Below are positions 44,961 to 57,576 of a stretch of DNA of 64,000 nt, in pieces (position 1 is the first letter of the stretch; each line of letters begins with the position of its first letter). Origin of the DNA: Vigna angularis (Eukaryota > Streptophyta > Magnoliopsida > Fabales > Fabaceae). The stretch is taken from the NCBI RefSeq assembly GCF_016808095.1, contig NC_068975.1:17739501-17803500 (forward strand), read 5' to 3'. The translations under genes were made by a program, and so were the position numbers. Under the pieces are notes generated by a model that worked only from the letters and a program-made list of their open reading frames with translations, ran no database searches and was not told the origin of the DNA.

Positions 44961-46880
44961 ATTGATTGTTCGGTCTCAAACATTTACACGGTGTTCGGTC
45001 TTGTTCTTCTATGTTGGTGATTTCTATTTGGCCTATATTCATAGTTATTCCATTATGTTGTTTTAATTAATTGATCCAATTGCTTTGATGGATTATGTAT
45101 GTATTATCATAATGGTGTAAAAAGGAAAAGTATGGTATGATAATTGTAATATGGATATGAAAGAGAATTTCAAGGAGGAATGTCTCAGTGATTTGGTATC
45201 AAGGTGGTGGTAAAGTATGAATATGGACAACGAAATCCACGGCGTTCATCCTAACTTTCTAATGATTACCAAGTCTCAAGTAGAGATGGGTAAGTCATGT
45301 CATGAGAATAGTAGGAGGTCCTAGCCTATAGGGCATCGTAGGTGAGTTATAACGGACTAACCTCGGGTGGTAGCTGAGGGTATCCAGTTACTACATCACC
45401 CGGGCGCACGAACGACCCAAGTGTTCGGTCATTCTTTTTGTAATGTATGGTCGTCCATTGTATTTTTTGAAGTGTTCGGTTGACATGTGCTTATGTATTT
45501 GTTTAATTTGCATGGTAACTATAATCAATTAAATTACTCTAGCTTACCCTTCTTTTCTATCTTGTTCATGTTTTCCGTTCGGTACTCTTTATTTGCGATG
45601 ATCACGTTGTGGGTGTGAGTAGAGGGAGGCGAGTGTTCGCTGGAGGAAGCATTGGACGGTGAAGACCCAATGGTGTAGTCTATGACCGTTCAGTCATATA
45701 AATATAGTATGTATAGACCGTTCGATCATGTATATAGTTTTAGGATAAATTTTTGTAAAGTTTAAATTTATAGTTATTTTGTGGATAATTTGTAAGTTAA
45801 CTTTATTTCTAGAAACTGTTATACAATATTATGGTGTAATGAATTCTTAAACATATAGTTTGGACTATATTTTTGGGAAGTTACATAACTCCTTGTCTCC
45901 TGTTTCCATATTGAACATATTAGGACTCATGTTTTTTATGTCCTTAACATTTTCCTTTCCGTAGATCTCGAAACATGTTTGTTCTTTAAATTGTAATTTG
46001 CTCACTTGAATTTCAAAGTGCCGCATTCAGGCCTCAGTTAATATGAAGGTGGCCTTTGAAATTAAAGTCAACAAAATGCTTTCTATAGTACAAAAATGGT
46101 TAAGTTATCTTACTTAAAGGGAATTGTTGAGGAAAAAGAAATATGGTTCACAATATATTTAATGCTAAAAAAATTTTGAGAACCAAAATAAATTTATAAA
46201 AAAGTTGTTCAAATTCATCATTTTGCAATGTATGATTCTTTTTTTAAATTGTCCTGGAGTTGTTTTCTACCGTTAGATTTCAAAGCTATCCGATTTCTTT
46301 GGGTGGAAACATCTTCAAGACAATTAAAAATAAGACAATTAACCTATGGATTTCCACCATTCCTTGAACGTTAACAAAGAAATGTCTTCGTTTAGTGGAC
46401 GAATGAATGGAAAAACAAAAGAAAAAATCATTCAAATTGTACTTCTTCAAACGAAATCCAAATTTGTTAACTTATTTTTTTGGATTTCTATAACTCCTTC
46501 ATGCATTACCCAAACTTTTGTGTCCTTGAAAGAGCTATGAGAAAACCAAAAAAAAATTGGTAACAGAGTAACCAGTTACACCTAAATTTTGACTAGATCA
46601 AGGATCCATAATTGTATTTAAAGAAATGGACTTGATCTTTGACGTCAACTTTTACAATATTCGATGTAACATTCCTTTTTTCTTATTTTTATCTTTTAAA
46701 ACGTCGACGTTTTTCAGAGTGCGACGTAAAAAAACTTCAAGGATTTAGAAAAAAAAATCCATAATAACATTAAACATAGGAAAAATATGAAAATATAACC
46801 ACAAAAAGTATATAATAAAATTTCAAATAGAGTTCAAACATAGAAAAATATACTAAAATATATTAAAATATTACATTAAT
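44961..46880. other. Unclassified repeat-like DNA rich in TTCGGTC
   Basis: No coding region. From 44970 to 45730 the octamer GTTCGGTC and close forms (CGTTCGGT, CCGTTCAGTC, CCGTTCGATC) recur about nine times, next to 'gggtatccagttactacatc' and 'cacccgggcgcacgaacg'. It looks like the noncoding end of a gypsy chromovirus, but I could not define its limits. From 46000 to 46880 the DNA is AT-rich; a perfect 16-bp palindrome AAAACGTCGACGTTTT lies at 46698-46713. Confidence 0.4.
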
Positions 46881-46894
46881 TTCAGAAAAATAAA

Positions 46895-47212
46895 CTAAAA
46901 TGAACTCTTCTTCCTAATCTGAGTCAGATGTCTCCATGACTCATCTTTTGTTGTGTCGTCTTCATCATCAGATTTACTTGCTAAGGGAGTTCTGAGATCA
47001 TTTTCTTCATCTAATTTCTTGTGAATCATGATCAGAGATTTTTCAACATTTGAAATTCTTGTTGAAAGCCTTCGAAATTGATCCACAACAAATCTTTCAA
47101 ACTCAGTGTGTGGAGTGAAGGTAGAAGAAGTTTCGTCAACATCCTTGAACACCCAGCCATCTTTTGTTTTCTTTAGACCATTAAAGGTCAATGCCCTTTT
47201 TCCTATTTCCAT
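46895..47212 (-). pseudogene. C-terminal fragment of the Sirevirus post-pol ORF
   Basis: Open for 105 codons on the minus strand: 'ALTFNGLKKTKDGWVFKDVD', then 'FERFVVDQFRRLSTRISNVE', ending with an acidic tail. It corresponds to the downstream end of the broken ORF at 8461-9525 (there ending near 8480, with a similar acidic tail). It stands alone, without LTR or pol, directly left of the CACTA subterminal repeats, so it is either a flanking remnant or cargo picked up by the CACTA element. Confidence 0.6.
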
Positions 47213-47309
47213 TAGTAAAAAATTGATCTATTACCGCGCACATTATGCATCGGTTAATCAGAACCCAAAGCATAATATTGTGTGGTGGCATTTTTGAAAT
47301 TATATCAAC

Positions 47310-47700
47310 AGTATAGGCCTCGGTTGCAACAGAACTGTGGTTGTATATACCCTTAGGTTACGGTTCTCCAAGGAACCGCGGCCTATGGTCCCTGCAAAAT
47401 TCTGACATTCCCACCTAAGTCAGTCTGAAATCAGACTGTCAGGGAATAGGCCTCGGTTCTAGGGGGAACCGCGGTCTATTGTCCTTGCAAAATTCTGACA
47501 TTCCCACCTAAGTTAGTCTAAAATAAATTTGAAATCAGACAGTCAGGGAATAGGCCTCGGTTCTGGGGGGAATCGCGGTCTATTGTCCCTGCAAAATTCT
47601 GACACTCCCACCTAAGTCAGTCTAAAATAAATTTGAAATCAGATAGTCAGGGAATAGGCCTCGGTTCTGCGGGGAACCGCGGTCTATTGTCCTTGCAAAA
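47310..47700 (+). repeat. CACTA subterminal tandem repeats
   Basis: Units of 93, 104 and 104 bp starting at 47388, 47481 and 47585, with a partial fourth at 47689. Each contains 'gtccctgcaaaattctgaca', 'cccacctaagtcagtct', 'ataggcctcggttct' and 'ggaaccgcggtctat'. The pair CCTCGGTTC...GAACCGCGG forms an imperfect inverted repeat. Subterminal repeats of this kind bind the CACTA transposase. The outer CACTA terminus is not seen to the left. Confidence 0.8.
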
Positions 47701-47805
47701 TTTGTAGGTATTGTGTTTTTCCTTTTAAATTTGTTCCTTTCAGACCACGGGTTGTTCAATCTTCTTCATTATTGTGTGGTTTTTCACGCTCCCAGGTTCG
47801 TATTA

Positions 47806-48062
47806 TTCTATTTATTAATTGTCATTTTGTGCATTTTTTATTTTTTGTAGGTTGAATATGAATAATATTGTATGATTGAATGTTTGAATTGATAATATGA
47901 ATGCTTATTAATTTTTTGATTGTATGATTGTATTATTCTGTTTATTAATTTTCATTTTGTTAATTTTTAAATTTTTTGTGTGTTGAATATGAATAATTAT
48001 GTATGATTGAATGTTTGAATTGATAATTTGAATGTTTATTAATTGTTTGATTGTATAATTGA
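47806..48062 (+). repeat. Two-copy tandem repeat upstream of the transposase gene
   Basis: Two units of about 125 bp (from about 47806 and 47930) share 'gttgaatatgaataat', 'tatgattgaatgtttgaatt' and 'gtttattaatt'. It lies in the untranslated region or first intron of the TNP2 gene. Confidence 0.6.
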
Positions 48063-48154
48063 ATTGATTGTATGATTGAATTGATTGTATGTTGAATATA
48101 TTGTATAATTGTATGATTGTAATTTTGTAGAATATTCACAAAATTTGAAGGCTC

Positions 48155-50162
48155 ATGAATTTTAAGGCGACTAATGGATGGACTATTAAGAGTTTCACAG
48201 AATTGTTGACGTTGGTGAATGAAATGCTGCCAGATGGAAATACACTACCCACTCGTAATTATGATGCGAAGAAAATTCTTTGTCCGATGGGTATGGAGTA
48301 TAAAAGGATACATGCTTTTCCCAATGACTGCATTTTATATAGGAAAGAGTTTGAATTTTTGACAAAGTGTCCAACATATGGGTTATCACGATACAATTCA
48401 AAAAACAATAGTGAAGATAATGGTCAGATAGAAAAAAATGGATTTGCTTTGAAAGTTGTTTGGTACCTTCCAATTGTGCCCAGACTTAAGCGTTTGTTTG
48501 CGAATCCAAAAGATGCTAAAAACCTTAGATGACATGCAGATGAGAGAAAAATTAACGGGCTGCTTCGTCATCCAGCTGATTCAAAGCAATGGAAAAATAT
48601 TGATCAACAATTCGCCCAATTTGGTAAAGAGTGTAGAAATCTTAGGCTTGGTTTAGCCACTGATGGAATGAACCCATTTGGTAATCTAAGTACCAATCAG
48701 AGTTGTTGGTCAGTTATATTGATAATTTACAACTTATCTCCTGCATTGTGCATGAAGAGGAAGTACATGATGTTGTCTATGATGATATCTGGTCCAAAGC
48801 AGCCTGGAAATGACATAAATGTTTATCTAAGACCACTAGTTGAAGACTTGAAGTTGTTGTGGGTGGATGGGGTTGAAATATTTGTTGCATTCGCTTATGA
48901 AACTTTTGTGATGCGTGCAATGTTATTTTTCACCATTAATGACTTTTCATCTTATGGTAATTTGTCAGGATACAGTGTCAAGGGTCATAAAGCATGTCCT
49001 ATATGTGAAGAAAACACTGCAGCTCATCAATTGAAACACGGAAGAAAGATGGTGTATCTGCGTCATCGGAGATTTCTAAAATGTAATCATCCATATCGAA
49101 GGTTAAAAAAGCATTCAATGGATATCAAGAGAGGGACGAAGCACCAAATCCACTTACTAGCCTTCAAGTTCTTGAAAAAGTTAATAAAATACATCAAGTA
49201 TTTGGGAAAAAAATCCAAGAAGTCATCTGTAACGACCCCTTGGAAGAAGAAATCAATATTCTTTGATCTTCCATACTGGTCAAAGATGGATGTTAGACAT
49301 TGCATAGATGTGATGCATGTAGAGAAGAATGTGTTTGATAGCTTGATTGATACACTACTCAACATTCAGGGAAAGACAAAAGATGGAGTGAATGCTCGTT
49401 TGGATTTGGTTGACATGAATATCCGAGAAGAGTTGGCACCCAGGGAGATTGGTAAACGTACTTATTTGCCTCCTGCATGTTACACAATGTCTAGACAAGA
49501 AAAGATAAATTTTTGCCCTTATTTAAAGAGTATCAAAGTACCACAAGGATACTCTTCAAATATGAAGAGTTTAGTGTCGATGCAAGACTTAAAGCTTGTT
49601 GGCATGAAGTCTCACGATTGTCATGTCTTAATGCAACAATTGTTACCGGTGGCTATTCGTGGAATTTTGCCCAAAAATGTTAGGCAGACCATAAACATTT
49701 TGTGTTCATTTTTCTCATCAATTTGTAGTAAAGTCATCGATCCTACAAAATTAGATGAACTTCAAGGCGAGATTGTTATGATCTTGTGTCAACTAGAGAT
49801 GTTTTTCCTTCCATCTTTCTTTGACATCATGGTACATTTACTTGTTCATTTGGTTAGAGAAATCAAGTTGTGAGGACTGATATACTTAAGATGGATGTTG
49901 CAAGCACATCTTTATATATTGAAAAACACAGATGAGGTGATCCCTTTTTTGCAAGCACACAAAGCCATTGTGAAGAATAAAAATCCAAGACAAACAGAGA
50001 AATGGCAGTTGATGGAGCATAATAAAACATTTATGTCTTGGTTCAAATCTGAAATTGACAAAGAGCCACATTCTTCTCAGACTTTGTTGTGGCTTGCAAA
50101 TGGTTTAAAGTTTGATGTCGTATATTGTACAGGTTATGAAGTCAATAATTGCACATTCTATA
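48155..50162 (+). pseudogene. CACTA TNP2 transposase, 5' part
   Basis: Reading from 48155: 'LLTLVNEMLPDGNTLPTRNY' and 'CILYRKEFEFLTKCPTYG' are the N-terminal TNP2 region. A TGA at about 48530 falls where the family has Trp before 'HADERKINGLLRHPADSKQW'. The Transposase_21 core follows, with 'LATDGMNPFGNLSTNQSCW', 'KACPICEEN' and 'IDVMHVEKNVFDSLIDTLL'. The DUF4218 region ('PVAIRGILPKNVRQTI', 'FFDIMVHLLVHLVREI') ends in a second TGA at 49871-49873. A shortened stretch leads to 49895-50160, which is cut by the gypsy insertion within the DUF4216 region. The protein would bind subterminal repeats and cut the CACTA ends. It is dead. Confidence 0.85.
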
Positions 50163-50838
50163 TGATGAAGTTGTTCCAGCTAGAAGGAAGGATTGAATGC
50201 AGCGGGAGGTTGAATCCAGAGATGGCAGCAGGGATGAAGAATGAAAATGCAGTGCAGACGTTGAATTCAGAGATGGCAGCAGAGATGAAGAATGAAAATG
50301 CAGTGGCATAGGTGATGGTAGAGGAGCTTTTTGGAAGGTGGATAACTAGCTCAGGAGGCCTTCCACTGGAAGGAAGCTAGATGGAGAAGGGAAGCTCATT
50401 TGGAGTGACTTTTGGGTAGAGTTTTAGGTGCTGGAAAATGCATCAGCAGAGTAAAATTCCATATATCAAAAGTAATCTACAAGCTTTGCCTATGAGATTT
50501 TATAGATCAATCTCAAGGCTTAAGCAAGCAATTTACACGTTTCAGATCTGAACCCATGTGTTAAATGTATGGCTTCTAAAACACGTGACAAATGAGTTTT
50601 ATGTGGAGAAAACAATTACTAATGCAACCCCATAGAAGGATAAGCACACCCCTTCTTGTATAGAAATGTCTATTTTACCCTTCTCCATGTTTTGGGCAGA
50701 TTTGGAATATCTTCTTGTTCTCCAATTTTCCATCCAAAGATAGCAAATAGTACTTGACCTTGGGGAGAATATTCATCTTGGACCTTTTTGGCCATTCCTC
50801 TTGTGATGGGTCCTATGGTGTTAGACCTTCTTGTATCA
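50163..50838 (-). repeat. 3' LTR of the CRM-like element
   Basis: TGATGAAGTTGTTCC to CTTGTATCA (plus-strand view). It contains the last 55 codons of the Gag-Pol gene (50838-50670) and, at 50212-50310, a tandem duplication of about 50 bp ('ttgaatccagagatggcag' / 'ttgaattcagagatggcag'). Confidence 0.95.
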
Positions 50839-53800
50839 TCTCCTCCCTCTTGAGAAGGATTTGTCCTCAAATCCAAAAGATCTTCATCTTCACTATCAAA
50901 TCCTGCAAAAGGTTTAAGATCAGATACATTGAAGGTAGCATGAACACCATATTCAGGAGGAAGGTCAAGTTGATATGCATTGTTATTAATCCTCCTGATC
51001 ACTCTAAAAGGTCCATCTCCTCTAGGATTGAGTTTGGATTTTCTTAGTTGAGGAAATCTTTCCTTTCTAAGATGAATCCAAACTAAATCTCCTTCATTGA
51101 AGATTAACTCTTTCTTGCCCTTATTATGTTGCTTGGCATATTTCTCATTTTGGTGTTGAATTTGAATTTTAACCCTTTGATGTAAATCTTTGATAAATTT
51201 AGACTTAGATACCCCATCTTGATGAATAAAATCAATAGAATTTGGAAGGGGTATTAAATCCATGGGTGTCAAAGGATTAAAACCATAAACAACTTCAAAA
51301 GGAGATAATTTAGTAGTTCCATGAACTACTCTATTGTAGGCAAACTCAACATGAGGTAGGTACTCATCCCAAGATTTGTGATTTCCTTTAAGAACTACCC
51401 TTAGTAAAGTGGAAAGAGATCTATTGACTACTTCAGTTTGACCATCTGTTTGAGGATGGCAAGTAGTAGAAAAAGATAACTTAGTCCCTAATCTAGACCA
51501 TAAGGTCCGCCAAAAGTGGCTAAGAAATTTTGTATCTCTATCCGAAACTATTACCTTAGGTAACCCATGAAGTTTAACCACATCTCTAAAGAATAACTTT
51601 GCAATGTTGCTTGCATCATCTACTTTGTGGCAAGGTATAAAATGAGCCATTTTGCTAAATCTATCTACCACCACAAAGATAGAATCAAAACCCCTAGAAG
51701 TTTTGGGAAGTCCTAACACAAAATCCATACTTATTTCTTCCCAAGGGGTGGAAGCAACATTCAAAGGAGTATAAAGTCCATGAGGCATTGATTTAGATTT
51801 AGCTTCTAAACAAGTTATACACTTAAAGCAATGCCTTTGAACATCCCTTCTCATGTGAGGCCAAAAGAATTTTTCTTTCAACATGCCAAGGGTCTTTTCT
51901 ACCCCAAAATGTCCCATTAATCCTCCCTCATGTGTCTCTTTAACAAGGAGTTTTCTATGTGAACCTTGAGGAATGCAAATTTTTCCTTCTTTAAAAAGAT
52001 ACCCCTCTTTCACATAGAATCCTCCTTGAGGTTTATTGAGACATTCCTCATAGATATGAGCAAAATCAAGATCTTGTGAATATAATTCAAGAATGTTATT
52101 AAATCCAAGAATTTGAGCTCCCAATGTGGCTAATAGATTAATTTTTCTTGACAAAGCATCAGCCACCACATTGGTTTTTCCTTTCTTGTATTTAATAACA
52201 TAAGTGAATTGTTCAATGAATTCCAACCACTTAGCATGCCTTTTTTGTAACTTGTGTTGACTCTTCAAATACTTAAGTGATTCATGATCACTATGAATGA
52301 TAAACTCCTTGGCAACAAGGTAATGTTCCCAAGTTTGAAGAGCCCTCACAAGTGCATAGAGTTCCTTGTCATAGGTGGGGTAATTACAGGACGCACCATG
52401 AAGTTTTTCACTAAAGTATGCAATTGGGTGTCCTTCTTGTAATAATACTGCACCTATGCCAAATCCTGAAGCATCACATTCTAGCTCAAAAGTTTTGGAA
52501 AAATTTGGCAAAGCTAGAATGGGTGCTTGTGTGAGCTTCTCTTTGAGTAGCTCAAAAGCCTTTTGTTGTTTATCTCCCCAATGGAATGTAACATATTTTT
52601 TCACCAACTCATTGAGGGGTGAAGCAAGACTAGAGAAGTTAGGAACAAATCTTCTATAAAAGCTTGCCAACCCATGGAAGCTCCTTACTTCTCCTACATT
52701 CTTTGGAGGAGGCCAATCTTGGATGGCCTTTATTTTTTCTGGGTCCACATGAACCCCATTTTTGGTGACCACAAATCCAAGAAATATGACACTATCAACA
52801 CAAAAGGTACACTTGTCAAAGTTTGCAAACAATTTGTGTGTTCTAAGAATTGTTAAAACAACTCTTAAATAATTTTCATGAGTTTGCAAATTTTGACTAT
52901 ATACCAAGATGTCATCAAAGTAGACAACTACAAACTTCCCAATGCAATCCCTAAGGACATGATTCATAAGTCTCATGAATGTGCTTGGAGCATTTGTAAG
53001 ACCAAAAGGCATAACTAGCCATTCATATAATCCAAACTTGGTCTTAAAGGCAGTTTTCCATTCATCACCTTCTTTAATTCTTATTTGGTGATAGCCACTT
53101 TTTAAATCTACCTTTGAAAATATTTGTGCTCCATGCAATTCATCCAACATATCATCAAGCCTAGGAATGGGATGTCTATACTTGATTGTGATGTTGTTGA
53201 TAGCTCTACAATCACAACACATGCGCCACTTCCCATCTTTTTTTGGTACAAGCAACACTGGTACATCACATGGACTTCGACTCTTTTGAACTAAGCCTTT
53301 ATCTAGCAACTCTTGGACTTGTGTCTCAATCTCCTTAGTTTCTTGGGGGTTTGTCCTATAGGCTGGCCTATTAGGAAGAATTGCCCCTGGAATGAAATCA
53401 ATTTGATGTTCAATTCCTCTTATGGGTGGAAGCCCTTTTGGAATTTCTTGTGGGAATAGATCATCAAATTCTTTCAAAAGTTTTTGAATGGAAGGAGAAA
53501 GAGTTGAAGTCTTTGAATCACTAGATGTGCATGTAAGTGTCCCTTGACAAAGAAGAAGATATGAAGGTTGCTCAACTTGTAGTGTATTGATTAAAGTCTT
53601 TTTGTTTAAAAGGACTTCATGTTGAGTGACCTTAGGTGGCACACTTGTTTCTATACCCTCCTTTCTTTTTGACTTTTTCTTTTGATCATGTTCTTGCTTT
53701 CTTAAAGACTTCATTTGTGCTTGATCCTTAGCCACTTGGGTAGGAGTCAAAGGATGAAGCACAAACTTCTTGTCCTTTTGATGGATAGTGATGGTATTGG

Positions 53801-55302
53801 TTAGACCATGATGGATAGTTTGATGATCAAATTGCCATGGTCTCCCCAATAACACATGACATGCTTCCATGGGAACTATATCACATAAAACTTCATCTTT
53901 GAAGTTCCCAATGGAAAATGCCAACTTCACTTGATTCTTGACTATTATATCCCCATCTTCATTTAGCCAATGAAGTTTATAAGGTTTTGGATGGGGTATA
54001 ATATCAAGCTTCAACTTCTCAACCAACCTTGTGCTACAAAAATTGCAACAAGATCCACTATCAACAATGAGAGAACAATGATTTTCTTGAATTTTACATC
54101 TTGTGTGAAAGATGTTCTCTCTTTGTGATAGGTGATCAAGACTTGGTTGGTTGCTAAGTATTCTTCTCACCATGAGAAGTTGCCCATCATCAGCATATAT
54201 TTCCTCTTCCCTTTCTTCTTCCTCACTCTCACTTGTACTAGTTGGGGTGTCACTTTCACTACTATAAATGTCCTTGCCTTTCAAAATGATGTTTCTTTTT
54301 GTAGGACATTGAGTAGCTACATGACCCCTTCCTAGACATTTGAAGCATTTGATTTCACTTGTTCTGGTGTGTGAGGGTGTCTCTTTCTTGGGTCTCTCTT
54401 CTATTTTGGCTAGAGGTTTAAATGGCTCTTTTTCTTTAAAAATTTTCTTTTCAAAAGTAGGTTGAACTTGAACTCTTTTAGAAGAAGATTTTCTCAAGTT
54501 TTGTTGTTCTATCTTTATACACATTTGAACAAGATCATTCAAATCTCTATAAGGTAGAAGTTCAACCCTATCTCTTATGTCAAAATTGAGCCCACTTAAA
54601 AATCTGGCTAAAGTAATTTCTGGACCTTCTACTATGTCTGCCCTCATCATATACAACTCCATCTTTTGTCTATATTCCTCAACTGTCATAGACCTTTTTT
54701 GTAACCTTTGGAGTTTATCCATGAGTTCTCTATTGTAGTAGGAGGGAATGTGTCTCCTCCTAAGGGCAGACTTGAGATCATTCCAATAGTGAATGGGAGG
54801 GGCTTGATGTCTAAGCCTCTCTTGGACCAAGGCAGTCCACCAATATTGCATACCCTTGAAAGCTTAGGGTAGCTAGAGAGACCTTCCTGTCTTCACTCAC
54901 TTGGTGGCATTCAAACAATTGTTCTACCTTCATCTCCCAATCAAGATAAGCCTCTACATTGTCCTTCCCATGGAAATGAGGCAACACAACATGGACTTCT
55001 TTAGGGGGTGGGGGTGCATGAGAATTTCTCCTATGCCTCCTAGAAGTAGAAGGCTGATGAGGGTAATAATCACCCAGACTCAAAGACATCCCTCCCTCTT
55101 GAGAATTTTCACTCTGACTTCCCCTAGACTTACTTTTCCTTATCAATCTCAACTCATCTTGAATAACAGCATTTTGAAGCTCTCTATTGGCTTTCTCTTC
55201 ATTCATTTCTCTTCTTATTTCCTTAAATTCATTAACTAAAGTTTGAAGAGAAAAATGTTCTTTTTCACTATCACTAATCCTAGGAGAATGCCTTCTAGAC
55301 AT
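50670..55302 (-). pseudogene. Gag-Pol polyprotein of the CRM-like element, one frameshift
   Basis: The start codon at 55302 opens Gag ('HFHGKDNVEAYLDWEMKVEQ'), which shifts frame at about 54850. From there a 1393-codon frame runs to 50670. Residues in that frame: zinc knuckle C169-x2-C172-x4-H177-x4-C182; protease D264-S-G; reverse transcriptase with '[13 protein letters not shown]' (580-592) and YFDD (644-647); RNase H with '[15 protein letters not shown]' (790-804) and 'TNVVADALS' (893-901); integrase zinc finger H974, H981, C1011, C1014; integrase acids D1043, D1104, E1140; GPF motif near 1280. No canonical chromodomain follows. The last 55 residues lie in the 3' LTR. All catalytic residues are intact, so one indel is the only obvious damage; the frame change needs a net one-base shift. 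Confidence 0.93.
50839..50852 (-). other. Polypurine tract embedded in coding sequence
   Basis: The minus strand reads AAGAGGGAGGAGA immediately before the LTR, serving at once as the plus-strand primer and as the codons for Gln-Glu-Gly-Gly-Asp (residues 1334-1338 of the long frame). Confidence 0.85.
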
Positions 55303-57560
55303 TATGATGGACTTAAATGTTATTCTTGAAGTAAAGACTAGAGATTTTCGCTTGAAAGCAATATTCCAGGTAAGGGAGGTGATTCACTAGGAATGCTTAA
55401 GTACCAAGCCTTATCCTTGCCAAATATGCTTCTGGCTACTTACTAGAGTCCTTAGATCAAAATCACTCTTAAATCCACTTAAGTCTTAAAGACAACAAAG
55501 AAAAACACAAAGCAAAGAAAGGACACAACCTAAACTCTAAATTCGGACCCTAAGAGAGCTTCCTATTCGCACAAGATATATGCTATCTAGTCGAGAATGG
55601 AAAAAGCAATTAAAGTGAGGTCTCCTAGGTGAGGCTTAGACTTTGGATCTAAGACACACTCACCGTCTACCAATTTTAAAGTGATGAGACTTTCTGTCAA
55701 GTTAGCAAATGAGAGAAGAACACTTATGAGCTCTTCCACTTCACTTGCTTGAAATGGCCAACTTACAAGAATGAAAAAGAAAATCAAAAAAGTAATACAA
55801 TGGAATCAACAAAAACAAAAATTTGGAAAAACACTAGGTAGTTTAATGTGGCAGCTTTGGTTACTCTCAAACAAGTAATGAATCAGGATTGATTCATGCA
55901 AATCTCTCAGCTGCAGAGTGAACTATGCTGCTGTTGCAGCCACCAAAATTCATGCAGACCAGTGAAAAACGTGGTCCTGCTGCACCAAAAATCAACTCCA
56001 AAGTTGATCTTTCCTTGCTCCAATCCACTGCCTAAGATGCTACCAGTGTTATAGAACCACCTGAAATACTTATGCACCCAACAAAGAGCTCATACAAACC
56101 ACCAATAATCAATTATTAAGCCGGAAAATCAACACTGCTGCTGCCAGAAAACTGTTAAACCAGAATACACAACTGTAGTTTTATCAAACAGCTTATGTGC
56201 AGGATTTTCATACAACTTAAATCAATCAATTAATCGGTTTCCAATGAATGGTGGCACTCAAAATGAACTTAGGAAAGGATCTAAAGTGGATTTAAAAAGC
56301 AAGAAACAAAGATAAGTTGCAGCTATGATCAATTCGAAACCAAATTTAAACTAGGCAAAGTGTTTGACAAAATGCCTAGCAGAAGGCTGAAAAAAAAATG
56401 TGCATCAGAGTTTTAAATTTTGCTTGGCACTGGTTCACACAACTTTTTACAGTGCAGTTTATGGTAAGATTTGAATTGTGCACTTCTTTTAATTCAATTG
56501 AACCAAGCTTTTGCTACCAATTCTGAACTAACTTTGATGCAGTAATCACAACAAGCTTTCAAATTAAAAATTCTGCAACTATACCAGAAAAAGATGCTTA
56601 AAATTTGGTAGTTTGAATGGTCATTTTGCACAAACGAATTTGGACTCGTAACTTTATGATTTGAGCAAATTTGTTTTACCAAATATGACTTGTGCAAACT
56701 GCCAGCAGAGGCTAAATGCTTGTAAATCAAAATTTTACTAGTTCAGTTGCCTTTTAACACCAAATTTGACCAATTAACTAACCAAACTTCAGCAGAGGAT
56801 TCAAACTGAATTGTAAACAACTTTTATGACTCCAGGACAACAAATGAAACTTGAACAAGACTCTAGGAATGACTGACAAGATGTCCAAATATGAATTCTA
56901 ATCTGGACAGATTCAAAATCATGAAAACTAGAAACAAAAAGAAAACTCATTCAATAGAAACAATGCAGATCGGTCCAACTGCTGTATCAATTGATTTCTG
57001 GATTATACAAAATGATGCAACCAAATTTATTGTCTTAGACAATTCACTGTTCAAATGGTATGCACTCATTATAATTGCATTACATCAACACAGCCAGGAA
57101 TGATGTTTCTATATAGTGCAGTTTCAGAAAATGAAAAACCAAATTTGAACCAGATTTGAATATGCATCAATTGGCATCGTACTGTGATGGATTTCAAGAT
57201 ACACTGAGCTCTTTAATCATTGCTCATCTGATGTGCTTCTATTGAAAATCCAATCAAACACAACAGATTTATCCCCAAACCAATTTCAACTCAGAAATGT
57301 GACAAAATAAACCAAAACACATTACTGGACATAACAGCATTAGATTTCCAAATTAAAAGACTCAAAGCAAAGAAGTGAACCGATTAAAATGATGGAAAAA
57401 AAATCAAGTAAAAGTTGGAACAAAGAAACGATGTAAATGAAAACTACTAGAATTGAAGATAGTAATGAAACAGTGCACAGATTCAAGAAAAACACGAAGG
57501 AAGTGTTTATGACAGTATAGAATGGAAAGAACACTTAGCTGGAGCGTGATGCAGAACCAA
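55303..57560 (-). other. 5' leader of the CRM-like element
   Basis: About 2.2 kb between primer-binding site and the gag start, without a supportable ORF on either strand. Long leaders are common in gypsy elements. It probably holds packaging and dimerisation signals, none of which I can point to. Confidence 0.6.
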
Positions 57561-57574
57561 GGCTCTGAATACCA
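57561..57574 (-). other. Primer-binding site of the CRM-like element
   Basis: The minus strand reads TGGTATTCAGAGCC, the initiator-methionine tRNA complement TGGTATCAGAGCC with one extra T. It begins two bases from the LTR edge at 57577. Confidence 0.85.
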
Positions 57575-57576
57575 CT

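Noticed and set aside
54132..54335. Plus-strand open frame opposite the CRM-like gag-pol
   Set aside because: A shadow of the long minus-strand coding frame; all similar frames within 50670-55302 were dropped.
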